The notes beneath the pieces are model-generated. The model had not been told where the DNA came from and did not search any database. It saw only the letters and a program-made list of their open reading frames with translations. DNA of 64,000 nt from NCBI RefSeq assembly GCF_900110655.1, contig NZ_FOEQ01000003.1, positions 1 through 64,000 on the forward strand. The letters run 5' to 3'. The DNA comes from Pseudomonas soli (GTDB lineage Bacteria; Pseudomonadota; Gammaproteobacteria; Pseudomonadales; Pseudomonadaceae). Numbering within the stretch: position 1 is the first letter of the stretch; each line of letters begins with the position of its first letter. Positions 8,983-19,625 of the stretch are shown in pieces. The position numbers were made by a program, and so were the translations under genes.

Positions 8983-10650
8983 CTAAAGGGTCTGCACCAG
9001 GCCCGGAGCCGGCACCTGCAACAGGTACTCGATCAACGCCTCCACCGGCAACGGCCGACTGACCAGGAAGCCCTGCACCTGGTCGCAACCGAACGCCCGC
9101 AGCAGCGCCAGCTGCTCCTCACTCTCCACACCTTCTGCCACCACCTCCAGGTTGAGGTTGTGCGCCAGGTTGATCATCGCGTGGACCAGCTTGGCGTTCT
9201 CTTCGCGTTGCTCCATGCCGCCGACGAAGCTCCGATCGACCTTCAGCAAGGTGATCGGCAAGCTGTTCAAGTGCACGAACGATGAAAAGCCGGTGCCGAA
9301 GTCATCCAGCGAGAAGCGCACCCCCAGCCGCCCGAGGGCATCCATGGTCTGGCGCACCAACTCGTTGCGCCGCATCACGGCAGTCTCGGTCAGCTCGAAC
9401 TCCAGCCAGCGCGCATCGACCCCGTGCTCGACGATCAGCCGGCTCAGGGTTGCCAGCAACTGGCTGTCCTGGAATTGGCGGAAGCTCAGGTTCACCGCCA
9501 TGTGCAGCGGTGCCAGGCCGCGCTCGCGCAAAGCCTGCATATCACTCAGCGCCCGCGAGATCACCCAGTAACCCAGAGGCACGATCAAACCGCTCTGCTC
9601 GGCCAACGGCACGAACTCGCTCGGTGCCAGCAGGCCGCGCTCGGGATGGTTCCAGCGCACCAGCGCCTCGAGCCCGACGATACGACCGTCGGCGAGGTTG
9701 AGCCGCGGCTGGTAGTGCAGTTCCAACTCGTCACGACGCAGGGCGCGGCGCAGTTCGCTTTCTAGGTCGGCCAGGCTGCGGGCGTTGCGATTGATGCGCT
9801 CGTTGAACACATGGAAGGTACAGCCCTGACTGCTCTTGGCCTGGCGCATGGCAATGTGCGCGTGCCACATCAGTGGGTCGGCGCCGGCCTGGGCGCGGGC
9901 ATGGGCGATGCCCAGGCTACAGCCGAGCAGCAGGCTTTCGCCATCGATCCAATAGGGCTCGGTCAGAGCCTCGGTGATGCGCTCGGCCATCCACTCGGCG
10001 CGGTTGGGATCGCGCCGGGTGTCGATCAACAGGGCAAATTCGTCGCTGCCCAGACGCGCGAGTTGGTCACTTGCCTCCAGCTGATGCTTCAGCCGGGCGA
10101 CCACCTGCAGGATCAGCCGATCGCCTCCCTGGTGGCCGAGGGCATCGTTGACGTGGCGAAAATTGTCCAGATCGAGGTGGCCAAGGGCCAGGCCACGGCC
10201 ATCGTTCTCAGCCAAGCGGGCGGTCAACAGGGCCTGGAAGCCTTGCCGGTTGGCGATGCCGGTCAGCGGGTCTTGTTCGGCCAGGCGCTGCAGAGTGGCC
10301 ACCAGCACGCCGCGCTCACGCACATGGCGCAGCGAACGACGCAGCGTGTCGGTAGTCAGCTGCGCCAGCACCAGCCAGTCGCTTGCGCCCAACGGGGCAG
10401 TGAGGGGCTCCTGCTCCAGCAGCAAGATGGTCGGCAGCTCGCAACGCCCCGGCGCAGGCTGCAGCTCGGGGGTAGCCAACACCACGGCCTGGCGGTCATT
10501 GGCAAACAGGCTGTCCACCGCCGCCCAGTTCGGCGCAGTCAGCAGCACAACGCTGCCACCCATCGGTTGCAGGCACTCGCGCAAATGCACGGCCCATTCC
10601 GACTCATCAGCCAACAGCAGCAAACGCAGGGGTTCGACAGGCGTGGACAA
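8983..10650 (-). CDS. GGDEF/EAL hybrid protein (probable cyclic-di-GMP phosphodiesterase)
   Basis: A 555-residue protein with three parts. Residues 1-125 look like a receiver-type alpha/beta domain that has lost obvious phosphorylation residues. The GGDEF domain (about 126-290) carries GSDEF at 201-205 in place of GGDEF, with no visible RxxD inhibitory site. The EAL domain (about 300-550) has an intact EAL at 328-330 (GLEALVRW) and DDFGTGFSS. The likely net activity is cyclic-di-GMP hydrolysis, but the GGDEF variant could still be active. The TTG start at 10650 follows AAGGAG. No membrane segment was seen. A Fur-like box lies about 60 bases upstream. Confidence 0.85.
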   Translation of the reverse strand: MSTPVEPLRLLLLADESEWAVHLRECLQPMGGSVVLLTAPNWAAVDSLFANDRQAVVLATPELQPAPGRCELPTILLLEQEPLTAPLGASDWLVLAQLTTDTLRRSLRHVRERGVLVATLQRLAEQDPLTGIANRQGFQALLTARLAENDGRGLALGHLDLDNFRHVNDALGHQGGDRLILQVVARLKHQLEASDQLARLGSDEFALLIDTRRDPNRAEWMAERITEALTEPYWIDGESLLLGCSLGIAHARAQAGADPLMWHAHIAMRQAKSSQGCTFHVFNERINRNARSLADLESELRRALRRDELELHYQPRLNLADGRIVGLEALVRWNHPERGLLAPSEFVPLAEQSGLIVPLGYWVISRALSDMQALRERGLAPLHMAVNLSFRQFQDSQLLATLSRLIVEHGVDARWLEFELTETAVMRRNELVRQTMDALGRLGVRFSLDDFGTGFSSFVHLNSLPITLLKVDRSFVGGMEQREENAKLVHAMINLAHNLNLEVVAEGVESEEQLALLRAFGCDQVQGFLVSRPLPVEALIEYLLQVPAPGLVQTL

Positions 10651-10710
10651 GCGGGCTCCTTAGACATGGGCGGTGGAACGGCGAGCGCGGGCAATCCTAC
10701 CCGATTAATT

Positions 10711-10729
10711 GGAAATGATTTTCACTTTT
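10711..10729. promoter_or_regulatory. Possible Fur box
   Basis: GGAAATGATTTTCACTTTT matches about 12 of 19 positions of the classic Fur consensus. It lies between the divergent GGDEF/EAL gene and rep. The match is moderate, and no promoter was assigned here. Confidence 0.3.
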
Positions 10730-10906
10730 AGTCGTTGCCTGTCCCTGGCCGCCATCCCGACGCAATCTGACGTGCATCCTGCGCGAAAGTAGCAGATGCG
10801 GCAAATCCGATTCGCGCCCTGCATCACAACGTCAGACGGTCGCGCATTAACCAGCCCATGCCTGCTAGAATGCGCGGCTATTTTCTGGTTACCCCCGGTT
10901 TCTAGC

Positions 10907-12916
10907 ATGTCCCGACTCAATCCCCGGCAACAGGAAGCCCGCGACTACGTCGGCGGCCCTCTTTTGGTGCTCGCCGGTGCAGGCTCCGGCAAGACCAGCG
11001 TGATCACGCGCAAGATTGCCCACCTCATCCAGAACTGCGGCATCCGTGCCCAGTACATCGTCGCCATGACCTTTACCAACAAGGCCGCGCGCGAGATGAA
11101 GGAGCGAGTCGCCACCCTGCTGCGTCCGGGGGAAGGCCGTGGCCTGACCGTGTGCACCTTCCACAACCTTGGCCTGAACATCATCCGCAAGGAGCATGAC
11201 CGCCTGGGCTACAAGCCGGGGTTCTCGATCTTCGACGAGTCCGACATCAAGGCATTGCTGTCGGACATCATGCAGAAGGAATACTCCGGCGACGACGGCA
11301 TCGACGAGATCAAGAACATGATCGGTGCCTGGAAGAACGACCTGGTCCTGCCGCCCGAGGCCCTGGAAAAGGCGCGCAACCCGCGCGAGCAGACCGCGGC
11401 CATCGTCTACACCCACTACCAGCGCACGCTCAAGGCCTTCAACGCGGTGGACTTCGACGACCTGATCCTGCAGCCGGTGAAGCTGTTCCAGGAACACCCC
11501 GACGTGCTCGAACGCTGGCAGAACCGCGTGCGCTACCTGCTGGTGGACGAATACCAGGACACCAACGCCAGCCAGTACCTGCTGGTGAAGATGCTGATCG
11601 GCATGCGCAACCAGTTCACCGTGGTCGGCGACGACGACCAGTCGATCTACGCCTGGCGTGGCGCCCGCCCCGAGAACCTGATGCTGCTCAAGGAGGACTA
11701 CCCCTCCCTGAAGATCGTCATGCTCGAGCAAAACTACCGCTCCACCAGCCGCATCCTGCGCTGCGCCAACGTGCTGATCGCCAACAACCCGCATGCCTTC
11801 GAAAAGCAGCTGTGGAGCGAGATGGGCATCGGCGACGAGATCCGCGTGATCCGCTGCAAGAACGAGGAAGCCGAGGCCGAACGCGTGGCCATGGAAATCC
11901 TCACCCTGCACCTGCGCACCAACCGCCCGTACAGCGACTTCGCCATCCTCTACCGCGGCAACTACCAGGCCAAGCTGATCGAATTGAAGCTGCAGCACCA
12001 CCAGGTGCCGTATCGCCTGTCCGGCGGCAACAGCTTCTTCGGTCGCCAGGAGGTCAAGGACCTGATGGCCTACCTGCGCCTGCTGGTGAACCCCGACGAC
12101 GACAATGCCTACCTGCGCGTGATCAACGTACCGCGCCGCGAAATCGGCTCGACCACGCTGGAAAAGCTCGGTAACTACTCAACCGAGCGCGGTATCTCGA
12201 TGTACGCCGCCAGCGAGGAGATGGGCCTGGGCGAGCACCTCGACGCTCGCTACACCGAACGCCTGCAGCGCTTCAAGCACTGGCTCGACGGGGTACGCCA
12301 CAAAGTCGCCCTGGACGACCCGATCGCCGCGCTGCACGAGATGATCCGCGACATCGACTACGAGAACTGGATCCGCCAGCAAACCGCCAGCGACAAGGCC
12401 GCGGAGTTCCGCATCAGCAACGTCTGGTTCCTGGTTGAAGCGCTGAAGAACACCCTCGAGAAGGACGAAGAGGGTGACATGACCATCGAGGACGCAATCG
12501 GCAAGCTGGTACTGCGCGACATGCTCGAGCGCCAGCAGGAAGAGGAAGAAAACGCCGAGGGCGTGCAGATGATGACCCTGCACGCCTCCAAGGGCCTGGA
12601 ATTCCCTTACGTGTTCATCATGGGCATGGAGGAGGAGATTCTTCCCCACCGCTCGAGTATCGAGGCCGACACCATCGAGGAAGAACGCCGCCTGGCCTAC
12701 GTGGGCATCACCCGCGCGCGCCAGACCCTGGCCTTCACCTTCGCCGCCAAGCGCAAGCAGTACGGCGAAATCATCGATTGCACACCGAGCCGGTTCCTGG
12801 ATGAACTGCCGCCGGACGACCTGGCCTGGGAAGGCCTGGACGATGCGCCCGTGGAAGTGAAAGCCGCGCGCGGCAACAACGCCCTGGCCGATATCCGGGC
12901 AATGCTCAAACGCTGA
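10907..12916 (+). CDS. rep: ATP-dependent DNA helicase Rep
   Basis: A 669-residue superfamily 1A 3'-5' helicase that removes proteins ahead of replication forks. Walker A is AGAGSGKTSV near residue 22, Walker B is LLVDEYQDTNASQ near 215, followed by GDDDQSIYAWRGA and EQNYRST, and motif VI is AYVGITRARQTL near 605. The ATG at 10907 (MSRLNPRQQ) matches Rep length in E. coli (673 residues); upstream in-frame codons would add an unlikely tail. It is followed by the structured element before xpt. Confidence 0.95.
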   Translation: MSRLNPRQQEARDYVGGPLLVLAGAGSGKTSVITRKIAHLIQNCGIRAQYIVAMTFTNKAAREMKERVATLLRPGEGRGLTVCTFHNLGLNIIRKEHDRLGYKPGFSIFDESDIKALLSDIMQKEYSGDDGIDEIKNMIGAWKNDLVLPPEALEKARNPREQTAAIVYTHYQRTLKAFNAVDFDDLILQPVKLFQEHPDVLERWQNRVRYLLVDEYQDTNASQYLLVKMLIGMRNQFTVVGDDDQSIYAWRGARPENLMLLKEDYPSLKIVMLEQNYRSTSRILRCANVLIANNPHAFEKQLWSEMGIGDEIRVIRCKNEEAEAERVAMEILTLHLRTNRPYSDFAILYRGNYQAKLIELKLQHHQVPYRLSGGNSFFGRQEVKDLMAYLRLLVNPDDDNAYLRVINVPRREIGSTTLEKLGNYSTERGISMYAASEEMGLGEHLDARYTERLQRFKHWLDGVRHKVALDDPIAALHEMIRDIDYENWIRQQTASDKAAEFRISNVWFLVEALKNTLEKDEEGDMTIEDAIGKLVLRDMLERQQEEEENAEGVQMMTLHASKGLEFPYVFIMGMEEEILPHRSSIEADTIEEERRLAYVGITRARQTLAFTFAAKRKQYGEIIDCTPSRFLDELPPDDLAWEGLDDAPVEVKAARGNNALADIRAMLKR

Positions 12917-12957
12917 TCAACCATTATTCTTAAACTTTGCCGCTATTTGCGGCCACG

Positions 12958-13710
<753 letters not shown>

Positions 13711-13716
13711 TGGATC

Positions 13717-13744
13717 CGTGGGAGCGGGCTTGCCCGCTCCCACG
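13717..13744. terminator. Perfect REP-like hairpin between convergent xpt and CoA-transferase genes
   Basis: CGTGGGAGCGGG-CTTG-CCCGCTCCCACG is a perfect 12-bp stem with a 4-base loop. It begins 6 bases after the xpt stop and ends 5 bases before the stop of the opposing gene, so it probably ends both transcripts. Confidence 0.7.
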
Positions 13745-13749
13745 CAGCC

Positions 13750-15612
13750 TCACGGCTTGGTAGCCTGAAGCCCCGCCAGCAGCAGCCGCTGGTACAACTC
13801 CTCCTTCAGCCCCTGTGGCTCCCCCAGCCCCATGCGCGCCAACTGCGCTGCATAGGCCTCGGGCGCCGGCGCATCCAGCGCCGCCTTGCCCAGCTCCAGC
13901 ACCTCGCTCAGCTTGAACTTGCTCTTGAGCCAATTCAGCGCCCGCAACAAGTCACGCTCCTCGGCCGTGAAATCGCTGCCCAGCGGATATTCCGGAAACA
14001 ATCGCGCATGCCGCGCGCGGGTTGCCTCCAGGCGCTCGGGAGTGTTGTCGGTATAGCGCGCATCCAGCACGAAGTCCTTCGCCAGCTTGCCCGCCGACTT
14101 GGCCCGCTCCATCAGCTCGCGCTGAAAACGAGAATCACTGATCGCCAGCAGCCGCGCAATCACCTCGCTGTCGGTCTGCCCGCGCAGGTCGGCAATGCCG
14201 TATTCGGTGATCACGATGTCTCGCAAGTGCCGGGGTATGGTGCAGTGGCCGTAGGTCCAGTAAAGGTTGGAGGTCACCTCACCACCGGCCTCGCGCCAGC
14301 TACGCAGCAACAGGATCGAGCGACCGCCCTCCAGCGCATGGCCCTGGGCGACGAAGTTGTACTGCCCGCCCACGCCGCTGAGCACCCGGCCATCTTCGAG
14401 CTGGTCGGCGACACCGGCCCCCAGCAAGGTCATGCCGAATACCGTATTGATGAAACGCGCATCTCGGCGCTGACGGCGCTTGCGCTCTTCCTGGCCGTAC
14501 AGCTCGTTGATGTAGCTGATGGCGGTCATCGCGAAGCGTGCGCGCTGCTCCAGCGGCGTCTCGCGTAGGCGCTGGTAGAACGCCCGTGGGCCAAGGAAAA
14601 AGCCGCCATGCACCAGCACGCCGTGCTCGTCCGCGGGGCGGCGCACTACCCCGGCTTCGGCCAGGGCCAGCAACCCGTTGACGAACATTTCGCTGCAGCC
14701 ATATAGCCCCTGGGCGAAGGTATCCAGCCCCCCTTCCCGCTCGATCAGAGCCTGCCATGGGCCCACATCCAGCTCATCGAGCAGCGCACGATAGCCTTCG
14801 TTGTCGCCCTGGCGTGCCAGCAGCGCCGCCGCCACCGCATCGCCCATGGCGCCGATGCCGATCTGCAGGGTACCGCCGTCGCGCACCAGGGTGCTGGCAT
14901 GCAGGCCGATGCAATGGTCCTGGGTGTTCACCGGCATGTTTGGCGTTGAGAACAACCGGCGACTTTCGGGCTGGTCGATCAACAGGTCGAACTGCTCCAG
15001 GCCCAGTTCCGCGTCCCCTGGCATGTAGGGCAGTTCGTCATGGACCTGGCCAAGCACCAGGATGGTCTCGCCCTCAGCACGGCGCCGGGCGATCATCGGC
15101 AGCAGGTCCAGGGTGATATCGGGATTGCAGGCCAGGCTCAGGTGATCGGGCCGCTCGGGCGTGGCCGCCACTAGCTGCGCGATCAGGTTCAGCCCCTTGG
15201 CGTTGATATCCCGTGCTGCGTGGCTGTAGTTGCTGCTGACGTAGTCCTGCTGGGCCGTATCGCTGTGCAGCAGGCTGCCGGGCTGCATGAAGAACTGCTC
15301 GACACGGATGTTCGGCGGGAGCTTGTCGCCACGCAGGTCGGCCAGGTATGCGAGCTCCTCATAGTCGGCGAATACACGCTCGATGAAAGGCTCAAGGAAG
15401 CGCCGTTGCAAGCCATCGCCCAACGGCGGGCGGCCAAGTGACAGGGCGGTGTAAAGGGTCAGACGACGCTCGGGCAACTCGCTGATGCGGGTGTACAGCG
15501 CGTTGACGAAGGCATTGGGTTTGCCCAGGCCAAGCGGTAGGCCCATGTGAATATGGCTGGGCAGTCGGGCCAGGGCCTGTTCGACAGCCTGGTCGATGGA
15601 GCAGCGATACAT
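13750..15612 (-). CDS. Acetyl-CoA hydrolase/transferase family protein (long form)
   Basis: A 620-residue class I CoA-transferase family member, about 120 residues longer than the paralogue at 7388-8881. Visible conserved parts are GTLQIGIGAMGDAVAAALL, GCSEMFVNGLLAL, the C-terminal GVGGQYNFVAQGHAL and DIVITEYGIADLRG. The ATG at 15612 follows AGGAGG with a good spacer. Its substrate is not clear from sequence; the family includes acetyl-CoA hydrolases and propionyl- or succinyl-CoA:acetate transferases. It faces xpt and is co-directional with the cytochrome c5 gene upstream, from which a terminator separates it. Confidence 0.8.
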   Translation of the reverse strand: MYRCSIDQAVEQALARLPSHIHMGLPLGLGKPNAFVNALYTRISELPERRLTLYTALSLGRPPLGDGLQRRFLEPFIERVFADYEELAYLADLRGDKLPPNIRVEQFFMQPGSLLHSDTAQQDYVSSNYSHAARDINAKGLNLIAQLVAATPERPDHLSLACNPDITLDLLPMIARRRAEGETILVLGQVHDELPYMPGDAELGLEQFDLLIDQPESRRLFSTPNMPVNTQDHCIGLHASTLVRDGGTLQIGIGAMGDAVAAALLARQGDNEGYRALLDELDVGPWQALIEREGGLDTFAQGLYGCSEMFVNGLLALAEAGVVRRPADEHGVLVHGGFFLGPRAFYQRLRETPLEQRARFAMTAISYINELYGQEERKRRQRRDARFINTVFGMTLLGAGVADQLEDGRVLSGVGGQYNFVAQGHALEGGRSILLLRSWREAGGEVTSNLYWTYGHCTIPRHLRDIVITEYGIADLRGQTDSEVIARLLAISDSRFQRELMERAKSAGKLAKDFVLDARYTDNTPERLEATRARHARLFPEYPLGSDFTAEERDLLRALNWLKSKFKLSEVLELGKAALDAPAPEAYAAQLARMGLGEPQGLKEELYQRLLLAGLQATKP

Positions 15613-15704
15613 CTGGGCCTCCTGAGTCATCCGTGGGTTCAGGGGTTGGACACAAGGCACAGCGGGTTGGTTGCCTGTCCCGTCCTCGCAATAGGGCTAT
15701 CGGC

Positions 15705-15737
15705 CCAAAAACAAAAGCCCGCCATCAGAGGCGGGCC
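15705..15737 (-). terminator. Rho-independent terminator of cytochrome c5 gene
   Basis: On the minus strand GGCCCGCC-TCTGAT-GGCGGGC is followed by TTTTGTTTTTG, a strong intrinsic terminator 20 bases after the cytochrome stop. Confidence 0.85.
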
Positions 15738-15757
15738 TTATACAAGTCAGGCCTGGC

Positions 15758-16180
15758 TCACAGCCCGGACATCTTCTTGATCGCACCCTTCAGGTCATCA
15801 TCCGAGCAATCGGCGCAGGTGCCCTTCGGTGGCATGGCGTTGATCCCTGTGATGGCCTTGGCCAGGATGCCATCGAGTCCGCCCTGGTGGTCGGCACGCT
15901 CTTTCCACGCGGCGGTATCACCGATCTTCGGCGCGTTCAGCAGGCCGGTGCCATGGCAGGCATTGCAATGCTTGGCGATGATTTCGTCTGGCGTCTTGGC
16001 ACCGCCGCCACCGGCGCTGGCGGCCACTTCCATGCCCTTGCATTCCTGGCCCTGGACGCACACCTGGCCGACCGGCTCGAGACGCTTGGCGATGTCGTCG
16101 TTGGTTGCAGCGGTTGCGCTCATTGCCCAAAGGGCGAATACGGCTGCTGGTACGGCCAGCATCTTCTTGATTTGGTTCAC
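15758..16180 (-). CDS. Cytochrome c5 family protein
   Basis: A 140-residue periplasmic c-type cytochrome. It has an N-terminal signal sequence (MNQIKKMLAVPAAVFALWAM, cleaved near SATA-A), one haem site CNACH in KHCNACHGTG, a Met ligand in INAMPPKG, and the Cys pair CADC that forms the c5-type disulfide. An earlier CVQGQEC pair is not a CxxCH haem site. The GTG start at 16180 is preceded by GAGGGTG. It probably carries electrons between respiratory complexes. In P. aeruginosa a similar gene (cycB) sits in the same neighbourhood beside the pauR-dad genes. Confidence 0.87.
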   Translation of the reverse strand: MNQIKKMLAVPAAVFALWAMSATAATNDDIAKRLEPVGQVCVQGQECKGMEVAASAGGGGAKTPDEIIAKHCNACHGTGLLNAPKIGDTAAWKERADHQGGLDGILAKAITGINAMPPKGTCADCSDDDLKGAIKKMSGL

Positions 16181-16316
16181 GCGAACACCCTCATGGTGGC
16201 TAATCACGCCCGCGGCCACGGAATTGCGAGCGTTGAAAAGTATAGCGGGAACCTGGAAGGCGTGAAACGACCACACTCAGGGAAAGGGTATTGACCCGTC
16301 AATGCACTGCGCTGGA

Positions 16317-16865
16317 TCAAAAGTTCGACGGGGTGGCGGCGCTGATCAGCCGGGCCGGCTCCTCGAACGGGTTGCGGAAGCGGTGCGGGCGGGTGCTTTC
16401 GAAGTAGTAGCTGTCGCCGGCCTCGAGGATGAAGATCTCGGTGCCGACCACCAGTTCCAGGCGGCCTTCGAGAAGAATGCCGGTCTCTTCGCCATCGTGG
16501 GTGAGCATTTCCGCCCCCGTGTCGGCGCCCGGTGGGTAGACCTCGGTCAGAAACGCGATGGCGCGATTGGGGTGCGACTTGCCGACCAGCTTCATGGTGA
16601 CCGCGCCGTCGGAAATGTCGATGAGCTCGTGGGCCTTGTAGACGATCTGGGTCGGGCTTTCCGGGGCCAGCTCCACCGAGAAGAACTCGACCATGGACAT
16701 GGGGATACCGCTGAGCACCTTGCGCAGGGAGCTGATCGAAGGGCTCACGCTGTTCTTCTCGATCATCGAGATGGTGCTGTTGGTCACCCCCGCGCGCTTG
16801 GCGAGTTCGCGCTGGGACAAGCCCTTGAGCTTGCGGATGGCTTGCAGTCGTTCACCGACGTCCAA
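16317..16865 (-). CDS. pauR: XRE-cupin regulator of polyamine catabolism (PauR/PuuR-like)
   Basis: A 182-residue regulator with an N-terminal XRE helix-turn-helix (residues about 5-60, SQRELAKRAGVTNSTISMIE) and a C-terminal cupin (about 105-175, TGILLEGRLELVVGTE and GDSYYFES). This fusion is typical of PuuR and of P. aeruginosa PauR, which represses gamma-glutamylated polyamine catabolism. Synteny with dadX, dadA and the cytochrome c5 gene supports PauR. Its targets are mostly elsewhere in the genome, but the PuuB-type oxidase at 20634-21926 is a plausible member of the regulon. Ligand (putrescine, cadaverine) is inferred. Confidence 0.82.
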   Translation of the reverse strand: MDVGERLQAIRKLKGLSQRELAKRAGVTNSTISMIEKNSVSPSISSLRKVLSGIPMSMVEFFSVELAPESPTQIVYKAHELIDISDGAVTMKLVGKSHPNRAIAFLTEVYPPGADTGAEMLTHDGEETGILLEGRLELVVGTEIFILEAGDSYYFESTRPHRFRNPFEEPARLISAATPSNF

Positions 16866-16973
16866 AGCTTGCGCCTCCAGAAACGGTCGAGGTTGGGGGA
16901 GTGTGAACGATATGATGGCAATGCCGTTCAGTATTTACAACACACAGCCCCGCAGCCTGTCCGCTTTGGCGCT

Positions 16974-18047
16974 TTATTCGCCGATATAGTCCAGCGGCAC
17001 GCGCTTGAGATTGCAGAAGATCTGGTACGGGATGGTCCCGGCCTGCATGGCCACGTCGCTGGCCAGTACTTGCTTGCCCCACAACTCGACCGGGCTGCCG
17101 ACAGTGGCTTCGGGCACGTCTGTCAGGTCGACGCAGAGCATGTCCATCGACACGCGGCCAATCAGCTGGGTGCGTTTGCCGGCCACCACCACTGGCGTGC
17201 CGGTAGGTGCCTGGCGCGGGTAGCCGTCGGCATAGCCCATGGCGACCACGCCGACCCGGGTCGGGCGCGGACTAACGAATTTGGCCCCGTAGCCCACCGG
17301 CTCGCCGGCCGGCAATTCCCGTACGCTGATGATACGCGATTGCAGGGTCATCACCGGCTGCAGGCGAGCTGCTTCGGCCTGCGCCACCTCGAACGGGGTG
17401 GCGCCGTAGAGCATGATGCCCGGGCGAACCCAGTCGCTCTTGATGCTCGGCCAGCCCAGCACGGCCGGCGAGTTGCGCAGGCTGCACTCGGCGGCCAGGC
17501 CCTGGCGAGCAGCCTCGAACACAGCGACCTGCTGTGCGGTGGCGGCGGCATCGAGCTCGTCGGCGCGGGCGAAGTGGCTCATCAGCACAATGCGCGAGAC
17601 CTTGCCGCTGGCCAGCAGGCGCTGGTAGGCATCGGCGTAGTCCTTGGGGTGCACGCCGACACGGTGCATGCCGGTGTCCATCTTCAACCAGACGGTCAGC
17701 GGCTTGTGCACCGAGGTCTTCTCGATCGCTTCCAACTGCCATGGCGAATGCACCACGCACCACAGATCATGTTCGGCGATCAGCGAAAGCTCGCTGGCCT
17801 CGAAGAAGCCTTCGAGCAACAGAACGGGTGCCTTGATGCCTGCCGCGCGCAGCTCCAGGGCCTCCTCGATGCAGGCCACGGCAAAACCGTCGGCCTCGGC
17901 CTCGAGCGCCAGGGCGCACCGCACCGCGCCATGACCGTAGGCGTCGGCCTTGACCACGGCCAGGGCCTTGGCGCCGGTCAGCTCACGGGCGAGGCGGTAG
18001 TTGTGTCGGAGGGCTTGGAGGTCGATCAAGGCACGGGCGGGACGCAT
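16974..18047 (-). CDS. dadX: Catabolic alanine racemase
   Basis: A 357-residue fold-III PLP enzyme interconverting L- and D-alanine. The PLP lysine is K33 in [11 protein letters not shown], and the second catalytic residue is the Tyr of VGYGAKFVS near 253. The ATG at 18047 ([10 protein letters not shown]) gives the normal length; upstream in-frame codons to 18116 add a non-homologous tail. It lies downstream of dadA in the same direction, so D-alanine formed here feeds DadA. A ridA-like gene that sits between these two genes in P. aeruginosa is absent; only 164 bases with a REP-like hairpin separate them. Confidence 0.92.
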   Translation of the reverse strand: MRPARALIDLQALRHNYRLARELTGAKALAVVKADAYGHGAVRCALALEAEADGFAVACIEEALELRAAGIKAPVLLLEGFFEASELSLIAEHDLWCVVHSPWQLEAIEKTSVHKPLTVWLKMDTGMHRVGVHPKDYADAYQRLLASGKVSRIVLMSHFARADELDAAATAQQVAVFEAARQGLAAECSLRNSPAVLGWPSIKSDWVRPGIMLYGATPFEVAQAEAARLQPVMTLQSRIISVRELPAGEPVGYGAKFVSPRPTRVGVVAMGYADGYPRQAPTGTPVVVAGKRTQLIGRVSMDMLCVDLTDVPEATVGSPVELWGKQVLASDVAMQAGTIPYQIFCNLKRVPLDYIGE

Positions 18048-18151
18048 GGCGGCAGCCTTCTGGCAGTTCTGGTTATCGATAAAGCCCCGGCGCGGCAGAT
18101 GGGGGTAGGTACCCACCGCTCCGGGGTGAGGGAACAGGTCAATCGGTTTCG

Positions 18152-18196
18152 GGCCTCATCGTGGGGCAAGTCGCATCGGCGCACCACGATGAGGCC
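18152..18196. repeat. REP-like inverted repeat in the dadA-dadX gap
   Basis: GGCCTCATCGTGG (18152-18164) and CCACGATGAGGCC (18184-18196) are perfect inverted arms around a GGCAAGTCGCATC core. It lies inside the presumed dadAX transcript. Confidence 0.65.
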
Positions 18197-18211
18197 AACA
18201 GCATCGAATGC

Positions 18212-19513
18212 TTACTGGTGCGCAGGCGCCGGCTGTCCGTGCTTGGCAGTCTCGCGGCTATTGCCATAACGCGAGATGTCCAGGCCTTCGGCACTGATCT
18301 GTGGCTTCTTGCGCGCGATCAGGTCGGCCAGCAGGCGACCGGAACCGCAGGCCATGGTCCAGCCCAGGGTGCCGTGACCGGTGTTGAGGAACAGGTTACG
18401 GAACTTGGTCGCCCCGACGATCGGGGTACCGTCCGGGGTGGCCGGGCGCAGGCCGGTCCAGAAGCTCGCCTGGCTCAGGTCGCCGCCGCGAGGATAAAGG
18501 TCGTTGACGATCATCTCCAGCGTTTCGCGTCGACGCGGGTTCAGCGACAGGTCAAAACCGGCGATCTCAGCCATGCCGCCGACACGGATGCGGTTGTCGA
18601 AACGGGTAATCGCGACCTTGTAGGTCTCGTCCAGGATGGTCGAGGTCGGCGCCATGTCGCCGTTGGTGATCGGCACGGTCAACGAATAGCCCTTGAGCGG
18701 GTAGACCGGGGCCTTGATGCCCAGCGGCTTGAGCAACTGCGGCGAGTAGCTGCCCAGCGCCAGCACGTAGCGGTCGGCGGTTTCCAGCTTGCCGTCGATC
18801 CATACGCCGTTGATGCGGTCACCGGCGACGTCCAGGCGCTGGATATCCTGACCGAAGCGGAACTCGACACCCAGCTTGATGGCCATCTCGGCGAGCTTGG
18901 TGGTGAACATCTGGCAGTCACCAGTCTGGTCGTTGGGCAGGCGCAGGGCGCCAGCGAGGATACCCTTCACGCTCTCCAGGGCCGGTTCGACCCGGGCAAT
19001 ACCGTCACGGTCGAGCAGCTCGTACGGTACACCAGACTGTTCCAGCACTGCGATGTCCTTGGCCGCGGCGTCCAGCTGCGCCTGGGTGCGGAACAACTGC
19101 GTGGTGCCCAGGCTGCGGCTTTCGTAGGCAATGCCGGTTTCGGCGCGCAACTCGTCGAGGCAATCGCGGCTGTACTCGGACAGGCGCACCATGCGCTCCT
19201 TGTTCACCGCGTAACGGCTGGCGGTGCAGTTGCGCAGCATCTGCGCCATCCACAGGTACTGGTCGACGTCGCCGGTCAGCTTGATGGCCAGGGGCGCGTG
19301 GCGCTCCAGCAGCCACTTGATGGCTTTCAGCGGCACGCCCGGGGCGGCCCAGGGCGAGGCATAGCCGGGCGAGATCTGGCCTGCGTTGGCGAAGCTGGTT
19401 TCCATGGCCACCGCTGGCTGGCGATCGACCACCGTCACCTCGAAACCTTGCCGGGCCAGATAGTAGGCACTGGCGGTACCGATCACACCGCTACCAAGTA
19501 CCAGAACTCGCAT
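18212..19513 (-). CDS. dadA: D-amino acid dehydrogenase, small subunit type
   Basis: A 433-residue FAD-dependent dehydrogenase that oxidises D-alanine and other D-amino acids to keto acids, giving electrons to the respiratory chain at the inner membrane. The N-terminal dinucleotide fold [20 protein letters not shown] contains GxGxxG, followed by [18 protein letters not shown], a DadA signature. C-terminal [21 protein letters not shown] closes the FAD site. Length matches DadA. It is divergent from lrp and upstream of dadX. Confidence 0.94.
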   Translation of the reverse strand: MRVLVLGSGVIGTASAYYLARQGFEVTVVDRQPAVAMETSFANAGQISPGYASPWAAPGVPLKAIKWLLERHAPLAIKLTGDVDQYLWMAQMLRNCTASRYAVNKERMVRLSEYSRDCLDELRAETGIAYESRSLGTTQLFRTQAQLDAAAKDIAVLEQSGVPYELLDRDGIARVEPALESVKGILAGALRLPNDQTGDCQMFTTKLAEMAIKLGVEFRFGQDIQRLDVAGDRINGVWIDGKLETADRYVLALGSYSPQLLKPLGIKAPVYPLKGYSLTVPITNGDMAPTSTILDETYKVAITRFDNRIRVGGMAEIAGFDLSLNPRRRETLEMIVNDLYPRGGDLSQASFWTGLRPATPDGTPIVGATKFRNLFLNTGHGTLGWTMACGSGRLLADLIARKKPQISAEGLDISRYGNSRETAKHGQPAPAHQ

Positions 19514-19625
19514 TGTTGTATCCCTCGCACGCGGCTTGCCGCAGTCTTTTGTTGAAATGGCATGGATGCGCGCAGTATAAGAATCTCCGACCAGTGCTAT
19601 TCACTATATAAGCAGCTATATTTGG

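Noticed and set aside
10796..10906. An N-terminal extension of Rep
   Set aside because: The added residues have no match to known Rep proteins; MSRLNPRQQ at 10907 is the usual start.
15942..16120. A second haem site in the cytochrome c5 protein
   Set aside because: The CVQGQEC segment lacks the CxxCH pattern; only CNACH can bind haem c.
18048..18211. A ridA gene between dadX and dadA
   Set aside because: The gap is only 164 bases, holds a REP-like hairpin and has no suitable open frame.
16302..18269. A 655-codon plus-strand open frame across pauR and dadX
   Set aside because: Antisense of two well-conserved genes; the sequence is rich in Gly, His, Arg and Gln and has no recognisable domain.
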